Shown here in pieces: positions 59,565 through 64,000 of a stretch of DNA of 64,000 nucleotides. The position numbers and the translations under genes are program-made. This stretch comes from Allohoeflea poritis. Its GTDB lineage: Bacteria > Pseudomonadota > Alphaproteobacteria > Rhizobiales > Rhizobiaceae. The first letter of the stretch is position 1. The number at the start of each line of letters is the position of its first letter. The DNA is taken from NCBI RefSeq assembly GCF_027889715.1, contig NZ_JAPJZH010000009.1, positions 124,001 through 188,000 on the forward strand. The letters run 5' to 3'. Under the pieces are notes generated by a model. The model did no database searches. It was not told the DNA's origin and was given only the letters and a program-made list of their open reading frames with translations.

Positions 59565-59712
59565 GCACTCATCCGGCGCTTTTGTTACAATCCGGCGACA
59601 ATTTTTCGTTTCCTCAAATGGACGTCAGTACCGGACAAAAACTTTATCGGGCGCGCGTCTTTTCTCTTGCACTCGCCGAACGAAGCGCATAAACGGTCCC
59701 AAGCTTTTCTAA

Positions 59713-59788
59713 GGGCGGTTAGCTCAGCTGGTAGAGCGCCTCGTTTACACCGAGGATGTCGGGAGTTCGAGTCTCTCACCGCCCACCA
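59713..59788 (+). tRNA. tRNA-Val (anticodon TAC)
   Basis: 76-nt cloverleaf: acceptor GGGCGGT with ACCGCCC, D-arm AGCTCAGCTGGTAGAGC, anticodon arm CCTCG-TTTACAC-CGAGG giving TAC, TpsiC GTTCGAGTC, discriminator A and encoded CCA. It is divergent from tRNA-Asp. Confidence 0.97.
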
Positions 59789-59804
59789 TTCACCGAATGT
59801 CTAT

Positions 59805-59957
59805 TCAGTAGCGGCCCGACCAGATGCCAGCGGCATTGGGATGCACGAAGCGCCCGGCCCTGCTCGGCATGTGCGGATTGATGACGTCGACGACTTTCAT
59901 CCTGACCGGTACGAACTGGCGGGATGCGGCCTTTGTTTCGTGAACCTGAGTGTGCAT
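59805..59957 (-). CDS. 50-residue basic peptide (small ORF)
   Basis: An open frame of 50 codons, MHTQVHETKAASRQF...PSRAGRFVHPN...WSGRY, with AAAGGAG 6 bp before the ATG and GC-rich third codon positions like the host genome. No family recognised. It is convergent with the tRNA-Val gene just beyond its stop. The ribosome binding site and codon usage are the only support. Confidence 0.45.
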   Translation of the reverse strand: MHTQVHETKAASRQFVPVRMKVVDVINPHMPSRAGRFVHPNAAGIWSGRY

Positions 59958-60291
59958 CTGGGTCTCCTTTCGCTGTAGAACAGCCGGATCATTTGTCCCG
60001 GCTTCTGGATAGGAATGTGCGGCTGGAAGGTTTCAGTACGACGTCGGTCCGGGAAATTCGCGTATCGTTTGTTTCAGCAGTGTTGGCCCGGCTTTGCACG
60101 ACACTGGCACGATACCCATCGGTGCAATTTGGTCGCCGCGCTCAGCATCAAGCACCCTTGCCGCATCTCGAAACCGCTATTTGTAGTCTCTCTACCCGCT
60201 GCGAACTTGCAATCTGTTGCGCTTGATTTCTCATGAGTGCTCTTATGGTTTGCTCGAAAGCGGATTCTGCTGTCGGGCATAAGGAGTGTTC
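59958..60291. other. Gene-free interval before the enolase-superfamily gene
   Basis: 334 bp. Several short frames occur on both strands, none with a ribosome binding site or conserved look. It should contain the promoter of the following two-gene operon; I could not assign its elements. Confidence 0.5.
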
Positions 60292-61440
60292 ATGCCTCAA
60301 AACCACCGCATCGCCAGAATCGAGGCATATGCCTATCGCTGCCCAGTCGAGACCCCGGTCGACACGTCATTCGGCCGCATGTCTGATCGACCGGCGGTGT
60401 TCGTGCGACTGGAGGACGAGGATGGCTGTTTCGGCTGGGGCGAGGTTTTTGCCAACTGGCCAGCCGCCGGCGCCGAACACCGGGTCAACCTGATCGAACG
60501 CGATCTTGCACAACTGGTGCTCGGCCAGACCGTAGAAGACCCCGCCGATTTCTTCGGCCATCTCAGCACCGCAACGCGCATAAGGGCATTGCAAAGCGGC
60601 GAATGGGGACCGTTCCGGCAGACCATCGCTGGGATAGACACCGCACTTTGGGACATGAAGGCGCGCGCCGCGGATCTTTCCTTGCGCAAACTTCTCAATC
60701 CGGAGGCCGCAGATCGTCTCCCCGCCTATGCGAGCGGCATCCATATCGGGAGCGCGCCATCCGGACTGGCAAGGGCACGAGAAGACGGTTTCAAGGCCTT
60801 CAAGGTCAAGGTCGGCTTTAATCTGGAGCACGATGCACAAGCAGTGCGTTCGATGGCCGGAACACTCGACAAAGGCGAAACCCTGTATACGGACGCAAAC
60901 CAGGCGTTCAACGCGACCCAGGCAATGGCTTTTCTATCGCTTCTGAACGACGCTCCGATCGGCTGGCTTGAAGAACCGATTGCAGCCGATGCTCCGTCGG
61001 CGCATTGGAAAGATGTGGCTGCGTCCACGCACATACCGCTGGCCGGCGGCGAGAACTTCGCCGGTAAGACCGCGTTTGCCGACGCGATCCAAGCCGGACA
61101 TCTGAAATTCATTCAGCCGGATATCGCCAAATGGGGCGGCATCTCCGGATGCTTCGCCGTTGCCCGCGCGGCAAAGACGGCGGACCTGACCTATTGCCCG
61201 CATTTTCTGGGCGGCGGCATTGGCCTGTCGGCTTCAACCGAACTGCTGGCCGCCGTGGGCGGCGATGGATTGCTGGAGGTTGATGTCAATCCCAATCCGC
61301 TGCGGCAGGCTTTTGCACCATCAGGAATCGACCGAAGCACCGGAACATGGGCCGCAACGTCTAAACCCGGACTTGGATGTGATGAACTGCCGCCAGAGCT
61401 TGCAAGATACAAGACCCACCAGATCGGCGTTCATCTATGA
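60292..61440 (+). CDS. Enolase superfamily protein, mandelate racemase/muconate-lactonizing branch
   Basis: 382 residues from the ATG at 60292, which has AAGGAG 5 bp upstream (a GTG two codons earlier overlaps it). The barrel carries the K-x-K pair Lys171/Lys173 (FKVKVGF), metal ligands Asp201 (TDANQAF), Glu227 (LEEPI) and Glu254 (GGENF), Asp277-Lys280 (QPDIAKWGG) and His304 (CPHFLGGG). These fit a sugar-acid dehydratase or racemase; the substrate is unknown. Its TGA overlaps the start of the GMC oxidoreductase by 4 bp, so the two likely belong to one catabolic pathway. Confidence 0.88.
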   Translation: MPQNHRIARIEAYAYRCPVETPVDTSFGRMSDRPAVFVRLEDEDGCFGWGEVFANWPAAGAEHRVNLIERDLAQLVLGQTVEDPADFFGHLSTATRIRALQSGEWGPFRQTIAGIDTALWDMKARAADLSLRKLLNPEAADRLPAYASGIHIGSAPSGLARAREDGFKAFKVKVGFNLEHDAQAVRSMAGTLDKGETLYTDANQAFNATQAMAFLSLLNDAPIGWLEEPIAADAPSAHWKDVAASTHIPLAGGENFAGKTAFADAIQAGHLKFIQPDIAKWGGISGCFAVARAAKTADLTYCPHFLGGGIGLSASTELLAAVGGDGLLEVDVNPNPLRQAFAPSGIDRSTGTWAATSKPGLGCDELPPELARYKTHQIGVHL

Positions 61441-63041
61441 AGGCGCAGGATGAATTTGACTACATCATTGTCGGCTCCGGAACAGCCGGTTCGGTGCTTG
61501 CCGCCCGGCTGAGCGAAGATGAGGATTGCCGCGTGCTGGTTCTGGAGGCCGGCGGGTCGGATCGCGGTTTCTGGCAGCGCCTGCCGGTTGGCTACTTCAG
61601 ATCCATCTATGATGGCCGCGTATCGCATCTTTATAAGGGTGCCCCGGACGACGGCATTGCCGGCCGCCGGATGGACGCGCCTCGCGGCCGCGTCGTGGGC
61701 GGTTCCAGCTCGATCAACGGTTTGATCTATATTCGGGGACAATCGGAAGATTTCGACGATTGGCAAGCGCTCGGCGCCACAGGGTGGGGTCACCGGGATG
61801 TCCTGCCCCACTTCCGAAGCATCGAAACCTATTCGGGCCCGCCATCGCAATATCGCGGCGCCCACGGCCCCTTGCAGATTTCCGGTCTGCGCAATGAAAA
61901 CCCCGCTTGCGATGCCTGGCTGGAGGCTGCGCACCAGTTCGGCCTTCCGGACAATCCGGACTTCAACGGCGAAACATCCTACGGCCTTGGCCGGTATCAG
62001 CTCACATTGCGCGGGCGCTGGCGCGACAGCGCCGCCACGTCCTTCTTGTATCCGGCACTGAGGCGGCCGAACCTCGAATTAAGGACACGCGCCCACGTCA
62101 TTGGTCTCGACTATGACGGCGACAGAACCGTTGGACTTCGATACGTTCGGCGCGGAAAAATCGAAACGGTCCAGGCCAGCCGTGAGGTCATCCTTGCGGC
62201 TGGCGCGGTGCAAAGCCCGCAAATCCTGCAGCTGTCCGGCATAGGGCCCGCCGATCTGCTGCGAAAGCACGGCATCAGCGTGAAGGTGGACGCTCCGGAA
62301 GTGGGCCTGAACCTTGCCGATCACCTGCAGATGCGCACGATCGTGGAATTGTCCTCACGCAGGGACAGCCTCAACGACCATGTGCGCAATCCCTTCAAGC
62401 TCGCGAAGATGGGCCTGGACTGGCTGTTATGGTCGAAGGGACCGCTGACGGTCGGAGCCGGACAGGTCGGCGGCGCTGTCTGCACCCGCTTTGCCGACGG
62501 CACGCGCCCCGATTTGCAGCTCTTTGTAATGCCGCTATCCGTGGACAAGCCGGGAACGCCGCTGCATCGCTATTCGGGCTTCACGACATCCTACTGGCAG
62601 TGCCACCCGGAAAGCCGCGGCTCGGTCGCGATCGGCTCTGACGATCCCTTCGCCGACCCGCTGATCCGGACCGGCTACCTCAGTTCGCAGCTCGACCGCG
62701 ACGTGATGGTCGAGGGCATGAAGATCGTGCGCGAGATCTACCGGCAGCCGGCCTTTGCCGATCACTGGCGCAAGGAAGTCATTCCCGGCGCCGACGTGCA
62801 GTCTGACGCGGACATTCTGGCAGCGGTTCGAAAACACGCGAGCACGGTCTATCACCTTGTCGGCACCTGCCGCATGGGAGCGGACGAGACATCCGTGGTC
62901 GATCCGCAGCTTCGCGTCCGGGGTATTCGCGGGCTGCGTGTCGTCGACGCATCGGTCATGCCGAAGATCACTTCGGCCAACACCAATGCGGCAACATTCA
63001 TGATTGCCGAAAAGGCCTCGGCAATGATCCGTCAGGGGTGA
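61437..63041 (+). CDS. GMC family FAD-dependent oxidoreductase (choline dehydrogenase-like)
   Basis: 534 residues. The FAD Rossmann motif VGSGTAGSVLAARL (12-25) and LEAGG are followed by the GMC signature GRVVGGSSSINGLIYIRG and the second signature GAVQSPQILQLSGIGP. The catalytic His (TVYHLVGTCRMG) and Asn (SANTNAATFMI) near the C-terminus are present. It should oxidise an alcohol or polyol. It is coupled to the enolase-superfamily gene and its end overlaps the MATE gene by 10 bp. Confidence 0.94.
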   Translation: MKAQDEFDYIIVGSGTAGSVLAARLSEDEDCRVLVLEAGGSDRGFWQRLPVGYFRSIYDGRVSHLYKGAPDDGIAGRRMDAPRGRVVGGSSSINGLIYIRGQSEDFDDWQALGATGWGHRDVLPHFRSIETYSGPPSQYRGAHGPLQISGLRNENPACDAWLEAAHQFGLPDNPDFNGETSYGLGRYQLTLRGRWRDSAATSFLYPALRRPNLELRTRAHVIGLDYDGDRTVGLRYVRRGKIETVQASREVILAAGAVQSPQILQLSGIGPADLLRKHGISVKVDAPEVGLNLADHLQMRTIVELSSRRDSLNDHVRNPFKLAKMGLDWLLWSKGPLTVGAGQVGGAVCTRFADGTRPDLQLFVMPLSVDKPGTPLHRYSGFTTSYWQCHPESRGSVAIGSDDPFADPLIRTGYLSSQLDRDVMVEGMKIVREIYRQPAFADHWRKEVIPGADVQSDADILAAVRKHASTVYHLVGTCRMGADETSVVDPQLRVRGIRGLRVVDASVMPKITSANTNAATFMIAEKASAMIRQG

Positions 63042-64000
63042 GCGCCCACCAGCCCCAGCCGCTCGCGCATCATAAAGCGCCAGTTCATCAGGATAGCGGC
63101 CAGCAAAAGCCCGACGGCAAGGCCCCACCACACGCCGACCGCGCCCAGATCCCAGCAAAAGGCAAGCAGATAGGCTGCGGTCATGCCGATTGCCCAATAG
63201 CTGAAGACCGCGTAAATCATCGGAACTTTGGTGTCCTTCAGTCCCCGCAAAAGGCCGGCGCCAATGGCCTGCAGCCCGTCCACCGTCTGAAAGGCGGCGG
63301 CAACGAAGAGCAGCGGAACCGCATGGCGAAGCACGGCGGCGGCATCCGGATTGCTTTCATCAAGGTAAAGCCCGATAAGCGCTTCCGGGAAAATCCAGAA
63401 GACAGCGGCCAGGGACAGCGTGATCGCGATCGCAAGAGCGATCGAAACGCTGCCCGCGCGGCCAAGCCCCACCCAGTCCTTCCTGCCATAGGCATTGCCG
63501 ACACGCACGGTCGCGGCACCAGACAGGCCGAGCGGAAACATGAAGGCGATGGACGCGAGCTGAAGAGCGATGCCGTGCGCCGCCAGTTCGATGGTGCCGA
63601 TCCAGCCGATCATCACCGACGAGGCGGCGAACAGGCTGGTCTCGGCCAGGATCGTCGCGCTGATCGGCCAGCCGAGGCGCTGGACCTCGAAAAAGGCCTG
63701 CCAGTCCGGACGCCAGAACCGTACCAGCAACTGGTAGCGTTTTAGATCGCCACGGGTGACCGTATAGAGCGTCAGCAGCACGAATGTGACGGTTGCCGTG
63801 CCGACCGAGGCCACGGCCGCACCGACCACCTCCAGTCGCGGCGCACCGAAATTGCCGAAAATGAACATATAGTTCAGAAAGGCATTTGCGATCGTTCCTG
63901 CGACGGTCGCCCACAGGACGACCTGCGCGCGTTCGAGCGCGCTCAGATATGACCGGAACGTCATGATCATCAGGCTGGGCGCCATTGCCCACTGCGCAAC
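63032..64000 (-). CDS. MATE family efflux transporter, N-terminus beyond the window
   Basis: The C-terminal 322 or so residues of a MATE (NorM-type) drug/cation antiporter; the frame is open through base 64000. It shows at least eight helices. Recognisable parts include NAFLNYMFIFG, the GWPISATILAETSLFAAS segment, and GLSGAATVRVGNAYGRKD, with the usual QTVDGLQAIGAGLLRGLKDTK region. It is convergent with the GMC oxidoreductase gene. Confidence 0.92.
   Translation of the reverse strand, partial: VAQWAMAPSLMIMTFRSYLSALERAQVVLWATVAGTIANAFLNYMFIFGNFGAPRLEVVGAAVASVGTATVTFVLLTLYTVTRGDLKRYQLLVRFWRPDWQAFFEVQRLGWPISATILAETSLFAASSVMIGWIGTIELAAHGIALQLASIAFMFPLGLSGAATVRVGNAYGRKDWVGLGRAGSVSIALAIAITLSLAAVFWIFPEALIGLYLDESNPDAAAVLRHAVPLLFVAAAFQTVDGLQAIGAGLLRGLKDTKVPMIYAVFSYWAIGMTAAYLLAFCWDLGAVGVWWGLAVGLLLAAILMNWRFMMRERLGLVGAHP

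Overview
The window is a contiguous piece of a GC-rich alphaproteobacterial chromosome. The gene order (gatA-gatC, ruvX, pyrB-pyrC', plsY-dprA-topA-rnr, rpmG, pleD-divK, dinB, dnaE, lolCD-proS, mce-rnj-birA-nuo) and the 14-gene Complex I operon with separate nuoC and nuoD point to the Rhizobiales (Hyphomicrobiales), near Rhizobiaceae/Phyllobacteriaceae. This placement rests on family recognition and synteny from memory, not on a search.

Layout. 1-3.5 kb: glutamyl-tRNA amidotransferase (gatA, gatC), a UPF0173 metallo-hydrolase, ruvX and a small membrane protein. 3.7-8.7 kb: an AEC transporter, an AidB-like acyl-CoA dehydrogenase, and pyrB with a dihydroorotase-like partner that has lost its metal ligands. 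8.8-17.4 kb: a run of forward genes for lipid synthesis, DNA processing, topoisomerase I, RNase R, a DUF983 protein, a NUDIX hydrolase and L33, ended by a strong terminator and a possible small RNA. 17.7-19.5 kb: the cell-cycle regulators PleD and DivK. 19.6-25.5 kb: DUF3572, a HAD-like protein, Pol IV and the replicative polymerase DnaE. 25.7-30.5 kb: a BenE transporter, a 28-residue membrane peptide, and LolD, LolC and ProS. 30.5-34.7 kb: an accessory stretch (EAL phosphodiesterase, GNAT, PAP2/AUR1-like gene) that separates proS from DUF1467. 34.7-53.4 kb: DUF1467, methylmalonyl-CoA epimerase, RNase J, biotin ligase and the nuo operon, which carries two extra genes. 53.8-55.4 kb: a secreted low-complexity Lys/Arg/His-rich protein behind a very AT-rich leader.

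56.0-59.5 kb: a 3.4-kb island inserted at the 3' end of tRNA-Asp and bounded by 49-bp perfect direct repeats. It carries only a three-gene operon: an sce7726-type PD-(D/E)xK nuclease-like protein, an sce7725-type protein, and a zinc-ribbon/HEPN/RES-domain protein. There is no integrase. This is the best candidate in the window for a poorly described system, plausibly phage defence or toxin-like. 59.7-64 kb: tRNA-Val, a 50-residue peptide, an enolase-superfamily dehydratase/racemase overlapping a GMC oxidoreductase, and a truncated MATE exporter.

Two places (tRNA-Asp and DUF1467) show the same geometry: an intact gene, then cargo, then a displaced copy of that gene's 3' end. In both cases the cargo is lower in GC than its surroundings.
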